Below are positions 1 to 6,596 of a DNA stretch of 7,932 nt, piece after piece. Made by a program: the position numbers and the translations under genes. The notes under the pieces are model-generated. The model had not been told where the DNA came from, ran no database searches, and worked only from the letters and a program-made list of their open reading frames with translations. Within the stretch, counting starts at the first letter, position 1. Each line of letters starts with the position of its first letter. The DNA lies in contig CAMBSS010000183.1 in assembly GCA_945870465.1 (NCBI GenBank), positions 1 through 7,932 on the forward strand, given 5' to 3'. The stretch comes from Bordetella parapertussis. GTDB lineage: Bacteria; Pseudomonadota; Gammaproteobacteria; Burkholderiales; SG8-41.

Positions 1-148
1 AAGAGAATGGCGATATTGGCAGGATAAACGGGCACCCAGCGGTGCGCTCACGATCCGCTCAAACCATTTAGCCCTCAATTCACTGTTCCGCTCGATTACC
101 ATGATCAACATCGCTCAAATCATCAACTCCAGTCCGACAGGCTGCTAG
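1..148 (+). other. Left-edge stretch with an unassigned open frame
   Basis: A plus-strand frame is open from the window edge and ends at a TAG at 146-148, giving about 48 codons that finish with INIAQIINSSPTGC. I recognise no domain. The base composition is less GC-rich than the genes to the right. It could be the tail of a gene or insertion sequence outside the window, or non-coding DNA open by chance. The minus strand also has a short open frame here, from about 112 to the edge, which is equally unrecognised. Confidence 0.2.
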
Positions 149-170
149 AGTCTATTTAATCCATAAACGA

Positions 171-310
171 TGGAACCGCAGATAAACGCCGATGAACGCA
201 GATGAAATGTCGGAATACGCACTCAGGGTTATTCGCTATCCGGGTGATAGGCATGAAACATCAAACCGCCATGGATTTTCGGCGTTCATCGGCGTGCATC
301 GGCGGTTCCG
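171..310. repeat. Inverted-repeat element 1 (GAACGCCGAT-type arms)
   Basis: Two arms of 32 bp (171-202 and 279-310) are inverted copies of each other and match at 27 of 32 positions by my hand alignment. They flank a 76-bp spacer. Each arm is built from 10-bp steps of the form RAMCGCMGAT (AACCGCAGAT, AAACGCCGAT, GAACGCAGA). The arms match those at 2438-2469 and 2537-2568, while the spacers do not. No open frame of note lies inside. This resembles a small non-autonomous, REP/MITE-like intergenic element that could fold into a long hairpin. Confidence 0.75.
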
Positions 311-355
311 CATTTGGTTTGAGGCGGCCGTCAATCGACTTTGACGTGCGCGCGG

Positions 356-440
356 CACTTCAAAGTCTTTGACGCCGGCTTCGCTCAGGGTCGGCACGTC
401 GGGCATCATGCCTGAGCGTTTTTTCGCCGCCACCGCGCGC
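356..440 (-). pseudogene. Remnant of a Bug/TctC-family tricarboxylate-binding protein
   Basis: On the minus strand the reading AVAAKKRSGMMPDVPTLSEA followed by GVKDFEV matches the conserved segment of Bug proteins, usually of the form LAVT-AKRS-PDVPT-EAG-GFEV. These are the periplasmic substrate-binding subunits of tripartite tricarboxylate transporters, which are very expanded in Burkholderiales. Only about 28 residues survive. On both sides the frame loses all resemblance to the family, and a full Bug protein is about 320 residues. The piece is a decayed or recombined fragment and cannot be functional. It supports a betaproteobacterial origin. Confidence 0.7.
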
Positions 441-441
441 T

Positions 442-601
442 GCGCAAGGATTTCGGGCCCGAGATGCCCATCATCGACACGTTTTTCGATCCGTTCCAGC
501 AGGTCATGCGCAAGGCCGGTTTCGCCAGCGCGAAACCAGCCGCACTCTCACGAAATGAAGGCCCGGCGCGCCTAAAAAGCGCGCCGGTTGTGGCACAATA
601 G
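442..601 (+). pseudogene. C-terminal remnant of an unidentified gene
   Basis: In the plus frame, the stretch reading LRKDFGPEMPIIDTFFDPF and then QQVMRKAGFASAKPAALS has the look of real protein: mixed hydrophobic and charged residues with GC-biased third positions. It ends at TAG 599-601. It starts where the minus-strand Bug remnant ends, and no start codon or upstream homologous frame fits, so it is the tail of a truncated gene. I cannot name the family; an Asp/Glu-racemase-like C-terminus is only a guess. The last part of the frame crosses the hairpin at 563-587, so the original stop may have been earlier. Confidence 0.3.
563..587 (+). terminator. Perfect GC-rich hairpin, possible terminator
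   Basis: CCGGCGCGC at 563-571 pairs perfectly with GCGCGCCGG at 579-587 across the 7-base loop CTAAAAA. The 9-bp all-GC stem is very stable, but no run of T follows (TTGTGG), so it is not a classical intrinsic terminator. It lies after the decayed frame and about 40 bp before the aspartate dehydrogenase start, and may insulate that gene or act at the RNA level. Confidence 0.45.
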
Positions 602-625
602 TGGTCGTACTTCCATAGGTGGCAT

Positions 626-1441
626 ATGCGTGTAGCAATCATCGGCGGCGGTACCATTGCGCGCCTCTTCCTCGAACACATCAAGCGCGGCGATCTCGGC
701 GACGCTGAAGTCATCGCTATCGTCGGTCGCAGCGGTGGATCGCGTGGCAAACCGCTGGCGGCTGAATACAACGTCGCGTTCGTGACCGCGCTCGACGAGT
801 TGCTGAAACACAAACCCGATGTCGTAGTCGAAGCCGCGTCGCACGAGGCGGTGCGCACCTTCTGCGGCCCGCTGCTGGACGCCGGTGTTGCGGTCATCGT
901 ATTGTCGGGCGGTGCGCTGTCCGACGATAAATTGCGCGCCGGCCTCGAAGCGAGCGCGATCAAGACCGGCGCGCTGTTCTACGTGCCGTCGGGCGGCATC
1001 GGCGGGCTCGACGCGCTGAAAGCGGCGTGCATTGCGGGCGTTGAGTCGGTTGAAATCGTCGTCTCCAAGCCGCCAGCCGCGTGGCAGAACATACCGTTCG
1101 TCGGCAAGCTCAACATAGATCTTGCGGGTCTGCGCGAACCGCTCGTACTTTTCGAAGGAGCGGCGCGCGACGGCGTGCCGCATTTCCCGGCCAACGTAAA
1201 TATTGCGGCAGTGCTGTCGATGGCCGGTATCGGTTTCGACCGCACGCGGTTGAAAGTGGTCGCCGACCCGCTGATTACGCACAACACCCACCAGATAACC
1301 ATCAAGGGCAAGACCGGCAACATCAGCATCAAGCTGGAAAACGTTCCCGCGCCGGAAAATCCCAAAACTGCATGGCTGGCGTGCTACAGCGCGCTGGCCG
1401 CATTGAAACTCGCAAAGTCCCCCATCAGGTACGGCACCTGA
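626..1441 (+). CDS. nadX: L-aspartate dehydrogenase
   Basis: Predicted NAD(P)-dependent L-aspartate dehydrogenase of 271 residues, close to the usual ~265. It would interconvert L-aspartate and iminoaspartate/oxaloacetate plus ammonia in the cytoplasm, and iminoaspartate can feed NAD synthesis. The N-terminal Rossmann fold opens with MRVAIIGGGTIAR (dinucleotide loop, residues 7-12). The C-terminal DUF108-type domain includes PSGGIGGLDALKA (121-133), FPANVNIAA (187-195) and HNTHQI (219-224), the last holding the likely catalytic histidine. The ATG at 626 is preceded by AGGTGG at 617-622, only 3 bases away, which is tight but the best site available, and the protein start fits the family. No promoter is convincing upstream. 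Its neighbours are the decayed region to the left and a nitroreductase 133 bp downstream, so it is probably transcribed alone or with that gene. Family assignment is firm. Whether it acts in NAD synthesis or in aspartate/poly-hydroxyalkanoate-linked metabolism cannot be told. Confidence 0.92.
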   Translation: MRVAIIGGGTIARLFLEHIKRGDLGDAEVIAIVGRSGGSRGKPLAAEYNVAFVTALDELLKHKPDVVVEAASHEAVRTFCGPLLDAGVAVIVLSGGALSDDKLRAGLEASAIKTGALFYVPSGGIGGLDALKAACIAGVESVEIVVSKPPAAWQNIPFVGKLNIDLAGLREPLVLFEGAARDGVPHFPANVNIAAVLSMAGIGFDRTRLKVVADPLITHNTHQITIKGKTGNISIKLENVPAPENPKTAWLACYSALAALKLAKSPIRYGT

Positions 1442-1453
1442 AAAGCATTTGCA

Positions 1454-1484
1454 GCGGCAGATACCGCAGATGAACGCAGATAAA
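1454..1484 (+). repeat. Solo arm of the GAACGCAGAT-type repeat
   Basis: Three steps (GCGGCAGAT, ACCGCAGAT, GAACGCAGAT) repeat the motif that builds the arms at 171-202 and 2438-2469. There is no inverted partner within the gap between aspartate dehydrogenase and the nitroreductase. It starts 13 bp after the aspartate dehydrogenase stop. It is probably a half-element left after loss of the other arm, or the minimal unit of the family. Confidence 0.65.
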
Positions 1485-1526
1485 ATCAAGAGCAATTGTG
1501 AGTGATGGTCTGAAAAGTAGCACCTT

Positions 1527-1554
1527 CGTCGTGCCCGCGCAGGCGGGCGCGACG
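1527..1554. repeat. REP-like palindrome (GCCCGC-GCAG-GCGGGC core)
   Basis: CGTCGTGCCCGC at 1527-1538 pairs with GCGGGCGCGACG at 1543-1554 across the loop GCAG. The stem is 12 bp with one G-T wobble. A CCCGCGCAGGCGGG core inside a palindrome is typical of the dispersed intergenic palindromes of proteobacteria. It lies 20 bp before the nitroreductase start, between that gene and a solo repeat arm. It may act as a weak terminator or RNA stabiliser for the upstream transcript; no T run follows it. Confidence 0.6.
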
Positions 1555-1574
1555 ATTAATCAAAGGTTCCCAAG

Positions 1575-2420
1575 ATGAATTCGGAGCAAATTCTGGCGCG
1601 CATCGAAAGCGCGGTTGCGGAACGCTTTGGCGACAAAATAAAAGCGGCCGCCGACCAACCCGGTGCGGATTCGCTTGCGCGCATGCTCGAACACCGCTCG
1701 CAGCGGCGCTATACCGCGCAGGCGGTTGATCCGGCGCTGCTGAAACTGCTGTTCGCATGCGCGCTGTCGGCGCCGTCGAAAAGCGATTTGCAGCAGGCCG
1801 ATATCGTCCACGTCAGCGCGGCGGACAAGCGCAAGGCGATAGCCGACCTCATCCCGGACAATCCGTGGGTGCGTACTGCACCCGTGTTCCTGATTTTTTG
1901 CGGTAACAACCGGCGTACGCGGCAGGTCGCTGATTTGCGCGGCAAGCCTTTCGCCAACGATCATCTCGACGCGTTCATGAATTCGGCGGTCGATGCCGGT
2001 ATCGTGCTCGCCAGCTTTATCCATGCAGCGGAAGCCGTCGGGCTGGGCTGCTGTCCGATCAGTTCGGTGCGCAATCACGCGCAAACGGTGAGCGATTTGC
2101 TGCAACTGCCGGACTGGGTGTTTCCGCTCGCGGGCCTGTGCGTCGGTTATCCGTCCGAGCCGGGCATGATCACGTCGCGGCTGGGGCTGGATGTCACGGT
2201 GCACACGGATTCCTTCGACGAATCTGACATAGCGGGCAAGATCGACTCTTATGACCGCCGCCGTCACGCGCGCCAGCAGTACAAGAAGCAGCGTGACCTC
2301 CCGCGCTTTGGCGCCGCCGAGTTCTACGGCTGGTCGGAGGACAAAGCGCGCCAGTATGCGAAGCCCGAGCGCGCGGACTTTGGCGCTTTCATCCGCGGCA
2401 AGAAATTCAATCTTGCTTAG
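1575..2420 (+). CDS. Nitroreductase-family flavoprotein
   Basis: FMN-dependent oxidoreductase of the nitroreductase (NfsA/FRP-like) superfamily, 281 residues and cytoplasmic. Members reduce nitro compounds, quinones or flavins with NAD(P)H; the true substrate cannot be read from sequence. HRSQRRYTAQAVDP (40-53) is the N-terminal FMN-phosphate-binding signature, and ALSAPSKSDLQQ (63-74) is the next cofactor-contact segment. GLGCCPISSVRN (156-167) and PLAGLCVGYPSE (184-195) form the conserved C-terminal half of the fold. About 55 residues after residue 225 form a basic tail (KQRDLPRFGAAEFYGWSE) of the kind seen in the NfsA branch. AAAGG at 1562-1566 lies 8 bases before the ATG and supports this start. 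The gene stands alone: 133 bp of repeat-bearing DNA precedes it and a repeat element begins 17 bp after its stop. The roughly 35 residues before the HRSQRRY motif are slightly longer than usual. Confidence 0.85.
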   Translation: MNSEQILARIESAVAERFGDKIKAAADQPGADSLARMLEHRSQRRYTAQAVDPALLKLLFACALSAPSKSDLQQADIVHVSAADKRKAIADLIPDNPWVRTAPVFLIFCGNNRRTRQVADLRGKPFANDHLDAFMNSAVDAGIVLASFIHAAEAVGLGCCPISSVRNHAQTVSDLLQLPDWVFPLAGLCVGYPSEPGMITSRLGLDVTVHTDSFDESDIAGKIDSYDRRRHARQQYKKQRDLPRFGAAEFYGWSEDKARQYAKPERADFGAFIRGKKFNLA

Positions 2421-2437
2421 GAGTGCTCTAAAAAAAG

Positions 2438-2568
2438 CGGAACCGCCGATAGACGCCGATGAACGCCGAAATCCCCAAAACCATTTTTGTGAAAACTGCC
2501 GTATGTATTCAAATGGCGTACTGCAATGAGCCCTTATCTGCGTTCATCGGCGTTTATCGGCGGTTCCG
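2438..2568. repeat. Inverted-repeat element 2 (GAACGCCGAT-type arms)
   Basis: Arms 2438-2469 and 2537-2568 are inverted copies matching at 30 of 32 positions by hand count. They flank a 67-bp spacer unrelated to the 76-bp spacer of the element at 171-310. The left arm matches the right arm of that element, read on the opposite strand, at 30 of 32. The element is preceded by a run of seven A and fills most of the gap between the nitroreductase and the sulfatase operon. It could form a strong hairpin in RNA, ending the upstream transcript or protecting it. I see no protein-coding capacity. Confidence 0.8.
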
Positions 2569-2576
2569 TGTTGGGC

Positions 2577-2603
2577 TTGAGTTCGATTTTTTATTGTTAA
2601 GAT
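2577..2603 (+). promoter_or_regulatory. Weak candidate promoter for the sulfatase operon
   Basis: TTGAGT at 2577-2582 and TAAGAT at 2598-2603 resemble -35 and -10 boxes, but the 15-bp spacing is short of the optimum. The AT-rich stretch lies just upstream of the four-gene operon, in the only sizeable gap before it, so a promoter is expected about here. The match itself is poor. Confidence 0.25.
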
Positions 2604-2619
2604 CGCCGTAAGGGCACGC

Positions 2620-4074
2620 ATGCAGCCAAGCAATCTCATAGTCATTATGTCCGACGAGCACAACCCGAAAGTCATGGGTTGCAACGGGCATCCTCTGGTC
2701 AAAACACCGAATATAGACGCGCTGGCCGCGGCCGGCACTTCGTTCACGAGCGCTTATACGACATGTCCTGTTTGCGTGCCGGCGCGTGCGGCGTTTGCCA
2801 CCGGCAAGTACGTGAACCAGATCGGTTACTGGGACAACGCCGACGCCTACGAAGGCGCGATCCCGAGCTGGCACCATCATTTGCGCGACCGCGGACATCG
2901 CGTGGTGTCCATCGGCAAACTGCATTTTCGCGGCCTGCCCGGCGACGACCACGGTTTTTCGGAAGAAATCATTCCGATGAACATCATCGAAGGCAAGGGC
3001 GACCTGATGGGGCTGGTCAGGAACGATCTGCCCGAGCGCGGGTTGTCGTGGAAGATCGCCAAGCTCGCGGGGCCGGGAGAAACGTCGTATACGTTCTACG
3101 ACCGCGAAATTGCGACCAAAGCGCAAATCTGGCTGCGCGAAGAAGCGCCCAAGTACCGCGACAAGCCATGGGTGTTGTTCGTCTCTTTCGTGTGCCCGCA
3201 TTTTCCGCTGGTGGCGCCGGCCGAATTTTATTACCAGTACCCGCTGGACAAAATGCCTCTGCCCAAGCAGTACGGGAAAGACGAGCGGCCTCAGCATCCT
3301 TACCTGCGCGATTACGCCGAAAGCTTCTCCTACGACAAGTTTTTTGATCCCGAGAAACTGAAGAAAGCGCTCGCCGCGTACTACGGCCTGTGCAGCTTTC
3401 TCGATGACAACATCGGCAAAGTACTGCGCACACTGGACGCCACGGGGCTTGCCGAAAACACGCGCGTACTCTATACGTCTGACCACGGCGATAACCTCGG
3501 TGCGCGCGGGCTGTGGGGCAAGTCGACTATGTACGAAGAAGTCGCTGGCGTTCCGCTCATCATCAAGGGGCCGGATATTCCACGCGGTGTGAAAATCAGC
3601 GAGCCGGCGAACCACGTCGATACCTATCCGTTCATCCTGGAATGCGCAGGAGCGAGCACGCCCGATGCCTACGATGGGCATCCCGGCCATTCGTTGTTCA
3701 AGCTCGCAAACGGCAGCAAGCCCGACCGCAACGTGCTGACCGAATATCACGGTATGGGTTCGACCACCGGCGCGTTCATGATCCGGCACGGCAAATTCAA
3801 ATTCGTGCATTACGTGGCTTACGCGCCGCAGTTGTTCGACCTCGAAGCCGATCCCGAGGAATTGCGCGACGTGGCGGCGGATCCGGCATATGCGAAGACA
3901 TTGGAAGAATGCCGCGCGCGCCTGTATAAGATTTGCGACCCGGCAGAAGTCGACGCGCGTGCCAAGCACCGGCAGGCCGAATTGCTGGCTGAAAATGGCG
4001 GACGCGAGGCGGTGATCAAGCGCGGCGATCTCGGATTTTCACCGCCGCCCGGTTATCCGGTAGTTCTGGGTTAG
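2620..4074 (+). CDS. Sulfatase-family hydrolase (alkaline-phosphatase superfamily)
   Basis: Sulfatase-fold enzyme of 484 residues that would hydrolyse a sulfate ester, or a phosphate/phosphonate monoester as in related branches. It resembles proteins often labelled choline-sulfatase, but the substrate is not determinable. Metal-site residues open the protein (SDEH, 11-14). CVPAR (52-56) is the C-x-P-x-R signature whose Cys52 would be converted to formylglycine by a maturase not in this window. GK63, GKLHF (99-103), CPHFP (192-196), TSDHGDN (286-292) and WGKSTMYEE (299-307) match the remaining metal- and substrate-contact motifs in order. There is no signal peptide, since the first beta strand begins at residue 5, so it is cytoplasmic and would act on an imported substrate. 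TAAGGG at 2609-2614, 5 bases before the ATG, supports the start. It is the first gene of a four-gene operon, with the dehydrogenase start 25 bp after its stop. Confidence 0.88.
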   Translation: MQPSNLIVIMSDEHNPKVMGCNGHPLVKTPNIDALAAAGTSFTSAYTTCPVCVPARAAFATGKYVNQIGYWDNADAYEGAIPSWHHHLRDRGHRVVSIGKLHFRGLPGDDHGFSEEIIPMNIIEGKGDLMGLVRNDLPERGLSWKIAKLAGPGETSYTFYDREIATKAQIWLREEAPKYRDKPWVLFVSFVCPHFPLVAPAEFYYQYPLDKMPLPKQYGKDERPQHPYLRDYAESFSYDKFFDPEKLKKALAAYYGLCSFLDDNIGKVLRTLDATGLAENTRVLYTSDHGDNLGARGLWGKSTMYEEVAGVPLIIKGPDIPRGVKISEPANHVDTYPFILECAGASTPDAYDGHPGHSLFKLANGSKPDRNVLTEYHGMGSTTGAFMIRHGKFKFVHYVAYAPQLFDLEADPEELRDVAADPAYAKTLEECRARLYKICDPAEVDARAKHRQAELLAENGGREAVIKRGDLGFSPPPGYPVVLG

Positions 4075-4083
4075 ACAAGAAAC

Positions 4084-4088
4084 GGGAG
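4084..4088 (+). promoter_or_regulatory. Ribosome binding site that decides the dehydrogenase start
   Basis: GGGAG at 4084-4088 lies 11 bases before an ATG at 4100 but only 2 bases before an in-frame GTG at 4091. The second spacing is too short for initiation, so the ATG is the better start. Confidence 0.5.
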
Positions 4089-4099
4089 ATGTGACGGAA

Positions 4100-4966
4100 A
4101 TGAAACTCGCATGGATAGGTTTGGGTGTGATGGGTTACCCGATGGCGGGGCATCTCGCGCGCGCGAAGCATGAATTAACGGTCTACAACCGCACGCGCGC
4201 GAAAGCTGACCAGTGGGTCAAGGAATATGGCGGACGTGCTGTGGCCACTCCGAAGGCGGCAGCCGAAGGCGCGGACATCGTGTTTTCGTGCGTCGGTAAC
4301 GACAACGATTTGCGCGCGGTCACGCTGGGTGCGGACGGCGCATTCGCCGGCATGCGCAAAGGCGCGATTTACGCCGACCACTCGACGGTATCGGCGAACG
4401 TGGCGCGCGAGCTCGAAAAAACTGCGACGGCAGGCGGATTCGGTTTTCTCGATGCGCCGGTGTCGGGCGGGCAGGCGGGCGCGGAGAAAGGCATTCTGAC
4501 TGTGATGGTCGGCGGAGATGCGCAAGCATTTGCGACTGCGCAGCCGGCGATGGCGCATTTCGGACGCGCGGTGACCCTGATGGGACCGGCCGGTGCGGGA
4601 CAGCTCACCAAGATGGTGAATCAAATTGCGATCACCGGGCTCGTGCAGGCGCTCGCGGAAGGAATGAACTTTGCGATGCGCGCCGGGCTCGACGCAAAGA
4701 AAGTCGTCGAAGTCATTTCGAAAGGCGCGGCGCAATCATGGCAACTAGAGAACCGCGGCCCGACGATGGTCGACGATAAGTTCGATTTCGGTTTCGCGGT
4801 GGACTGGATGCGCAAGGACCTGCAGATCTGCCTCGACGAAGGCCGCCGCAATGGCGCGCTGCTGCCGGTCACCGCCATCGTCGAGCAGTGGTACGGCAGG
4901 CTGCAGGAACAAGGCCACGGCCGCCTCGATTCGTCGAGCCTGATGAAATTGTTGGCGGAAAAATAA
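4100..4966 (+). CDS. Beta-hydroxyacid dehydrogenase (3-hydroxyisobutyrate / tartronate-semialdehyde reductase family)
   Basis: NAD(P)-dependent oxidoreductase of 288 residues, the usual family length. It interconverts a beta-hydroxyacid and its semialdehyde in the cytoplasm. GLGVMGYPMA (7-16) is the Rossmann loop. YNRT (29-32) follows the second strand, and its arginine suggests a preference for NADP(H). DAPVSGG (118-124) is the substrate-binding signature. GAGQLTKMVNQ (166-176) carries the catalytic lysine K171 and N174. WMRKDL (236-241) is the conserved C-terminal segment. Relatives include MmsB, GarR and GlxR; I cannot choose between them. I prefer the ATG at 4100 over the GTG at 4091 because of ribosome-site spacing and because MKLAWIGLG is a typical N-terminus; the GTG would add three residues. 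The stop overlaps the next start by one base in a TAATG junction, pointing to coupled translation. With the sulfatase it could process a hydroxyacid released from a sulfate ester, but this is inference. Confidence 0.88.
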   Translation: MKLAWIGLGVMGYPMAGHLARAKHELTVYNRTRAKADQWVKEYGGRAVATPKAAAEGADIVFSCVGNDNDLRAVTLGADGAFAGMRKGAIYADHSTVSANVARELEKTATAGGFGFLDAPVSGGQAGAEKGILTVMVGGDAQAFATAQPAMAHFGRAVTLMGPAGAGQLTKMVNQIAITGLVQALAEGMNFAMRAGLDAKKVVEVISKGAAQSWQLENRGPTMVDDKFDFGFAVDWMRKDLQICLDEGRRNGALLPVTAIVEQWYGRLQEQGHGRLDSSSLMKLLAEK

Positions 4967-5769
4967 TGACCTTGATCACGCCGGTGCATGCTGCCACGGT
5001 GACCCTCGTGCGCGATGGCGAGGCGGGCCTCGAAGTATTGATGTTGCGCCGGAACCTGCAGTCGGTTTTCGTCGCAGGACAGTATGTCTTTCCTGGCGGT
5101 TCGGTCGACGCGGCGGATTCCGCGCCCGGCATTTACGCGCTATGTAAAGGTCTGGACGATGCCGTGGCGAGCCGGCGCCTGGGCGTCGAGGCGCATGGCC
5201 TGGCATTCTGGATCGCGGCATTGCGCGAGACGTTCGAGGAGGCTGGCCTGCTACTCGCGCGGAACGCGAAAGGCAAGACCGTGGGCCGCGCCGAAGCGCT
5301 TGCGCTCGCCTGCCATCGAGATGCCGTTGCGAAGGGCGAACGCCCGTTTGAAAGTCTCCTGGCGGATGAGTGCCTGACGCTGTGCGCCGAGGACATGGTC
5401 TATTTCAGCCATTGGATCACCCCGGCGGGCGCGCCGCGCCGCTATGACACGCGGTTTTTCGTCGCGCGCGCACCTGACCAGGAGCCCGCGCACGACAACG
5501 GCGAAACCATCGCCAACGTATGGGTCAGGCCGCCCGAAGGCGTGGAACAGTTTCGCGAAGGCAAACTGAAAATGATGACACCAACCATACATACGCTGCG
5601 GCTCTTCGCGCAGTTCGAAACGGCAGGCGCGCTCATCGATGCGATGCGCGCATTGCCCAATGTGCCGACGATAGCGCCGCGCATAGGCAAGGACGGGCGC
5701 CGCATCATGCCGGGCGAGCCGGGTTACGAAGAAGCCGGCGCGCACGAAGGGACAGTCAAATGGCGGTGA
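4966..5769 (+). CDS. Nudix hydrolase, RP2/NUDT19-like with split Nudix box
   Basis: Nudix-superfamily pyrophosphohydrolase of 267 residues. The fold begins AATVTLVRDGEAGLEVLMLRR (9-29), followed by FVAGQYVFPGGSVDAAD (35-51). The catalytic helix is RETFEEAGLLLA (87-98), with the RExxEExG metal-binding glutamates E91 and E92. In the classic box the glycine and this arginine are 14 residues apart; here Gly45 and Arg87 are 42 apart, an insertion of about 28 residues. Such an insertion is known in the RP2/NUDT19 group, whose animal member is a CoA diphosphatase, so acyl-CoA or CoA is a possible substrate. The start is the ATG at 4966, overlapping the dehydrogenase stop by one base; an upstream extension to 4888 would lie wholly inside that gene and is unlikely. 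Its stop lies 9 bp beyond the start of the next gene. The tail DGRRIMPGEPGYEE (243-256) has no motif I recognise. Confidence 0.85.
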   Translation: MTLITPVHAATVTLVRDGEAGLEVLMLRRNLQSVFVAGQYVFPGGSVDAADSAPGIYALCKGLDDAVASRRLGVEAHGLAFWIAALRETFEEAGLLLARNAKGKTVGRAEALALACHRDAVAKGERPFESLLADECLTLCAEDMVYFSHWITPAGAPRRYDTRFFVARAPDQEPAHDNGETIANVWVRPPEGVEQFREGKLKMMTPTIHTLRLFAQFETAGALIDAMRALPNVPTIAPRIGKDGRRIMPGEPGYEEAGAHEGTVKWR

Positions 5770-6593
5770 TCACTCCCGGTGAAGTCGTGCAGGTCTCGCC
5801 GCTGGTGCGGCGGTTGACCGCACCCAACCCCGGCATGATGACGGGGCCTGGCACCAATACTTATATAGTCGGCAAAAACGCGCTCGCGGTGATCGACCCG
5901 GGTCCTGAGATGGATGTGCACCATCAAGCGATGCTGGATCTCGTCGGCGACCGTCTGCGCTGGATATTGTGCACGCATACGCATAAAGATCATTCACCCG
6001 CTGCGCGGGCATTGAAGGCCGCGACGGGCGCCGAAGTCATCGGCATGCATGCGCCGCAGCACGACAATCAGGACATTGCCTTTGCTCCCGATCGCGTATT
6101 CGCGCACGGCGACACGCTCGACTGCGGCGAATTTACTTTGCGCGCAGTGCATACGCCGGGCCATGCGTCCAACCATTTATGCTATTTGCTGGACCGCGAG
6201 AAGCTGCTGTTCACCGGCGACCACATCATGCAGGGCTCGACGGTGGTGATCAGCCCGCCCGACGGTGACATGGTCGCGTATCTGAAGTCCCTTCAGTCGC
6301 TGCTCGATCTGGACATCGCTCGCGTCGCGCCGGGCCACGGTCATCCGATAGAAACGCCACATGCCGAAGCCAAAAGGTTGATCGAGCATCGTTTAAAACG
6401 CGAGCAGAAGGTGATAGACGCTTTCAGTGTCAGCAATCCGGCGACGCTCGACGAGCTCCTGCCTATCGTCTATGCCGACACTCCGCCACGCCTGCATCAA
6501 GTCGCTCGCCGCTCGCTGCATGCGCATTTGCTGAAGCTTGCCCATGACGGCAGGGTGGAGCGGCAGGGTGAGCGCTGGAAGCTGCGCAGCTAG
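5760..6593 (+). CDS. Metallo-beta-lactamase-fold hydrolase, LACTB2-like
   Basis: MBL-fold metallohydrolase of 277 residues, predicted cytoplasmic with no signal peptide. Zinc-site motifs appear in order: THTHKDH (72-78, the HxHxDH signature), PGH135, TGDH (152-155) and PGHGHP (191-196). NPGMMTGPGTNTYIVG (23-38) is the N-terminal strand pattern typical of the LACTB2/glyoxalase-II-like branch. The last ~75 residues, with AEAKRLIEHRLKREQKVIDA followed by a region ending GRVERQGERWKL, match the C-terminal winged-helix domain of LACTB2-like proteins. Family members act on RNA phosphodiesters or thioesters; glyoxalase-II activity is a common but unproven label. The ATG at 5760 overlaps the Nudix stop by 10 bp, so the two are probably translationally coupled, and the pair may act on related substrates. 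Its stop lies 3 bp from the stop of the convergent integrase gene. Confidence 0.87.
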   Translation: MAVITPGEVVQVSPLVRRLTAPNPGMMTGPGTNTYIVGKNALAVIDPGPEMDVHHQAMLDLVGDRLRWILCTHTHKDHSPAARALKAATGAEVIGMHAPQHDNQDIAFAPDRVFAHGDTLDCGEFTLRAVHTPGHASNHLCYLLDREKLLFTGDHIMQGSTVVISPPDGDMVAYLKSLQSLLDLDIARVAPGHGHPIETPHAEAKRLIEHRLKREQKVIDAFSVSNPATLDELLPIVYADTPPRLHQVARRSLHAHLLKLAHDGRVERQGERWKLRS

Positions 6594-6596
6594 TCA

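Noticed and set aside
171..310. CRISPR-like repeats
   Set aside because: The repeats are a pair of inverted arms, not direct repeats with regular spacers, and no cas gene is present.
591..606. Sigma-54 promoter before aspartate dehydrogenase (TGGCAC)
   Set aside because: The -24 half is present, but five bases later TGGTC stands where TTGC(A/T) is required, so there is no -12 element.
572..1495. Long minus-strand frame of 307 codons opposite aspartate dehydrogenase
   Set aside because: It mirrors a well-identified gene, and its translation is arginine/valine-rich without domains, as expected of a GC-rich shadow frame. The same applies to the 471-codon minus frame opposite the sulfatase.
4888..4965. 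Upstream extension of the Nudix protein to an ATG at 4888
   Set aside because: It would lie entirely within the dehydrogenase coding sequence, is rich in Arg/Pro as a shadow, and precedes the family N-terminus. The TAATG overlap at 4966 is the natural start.
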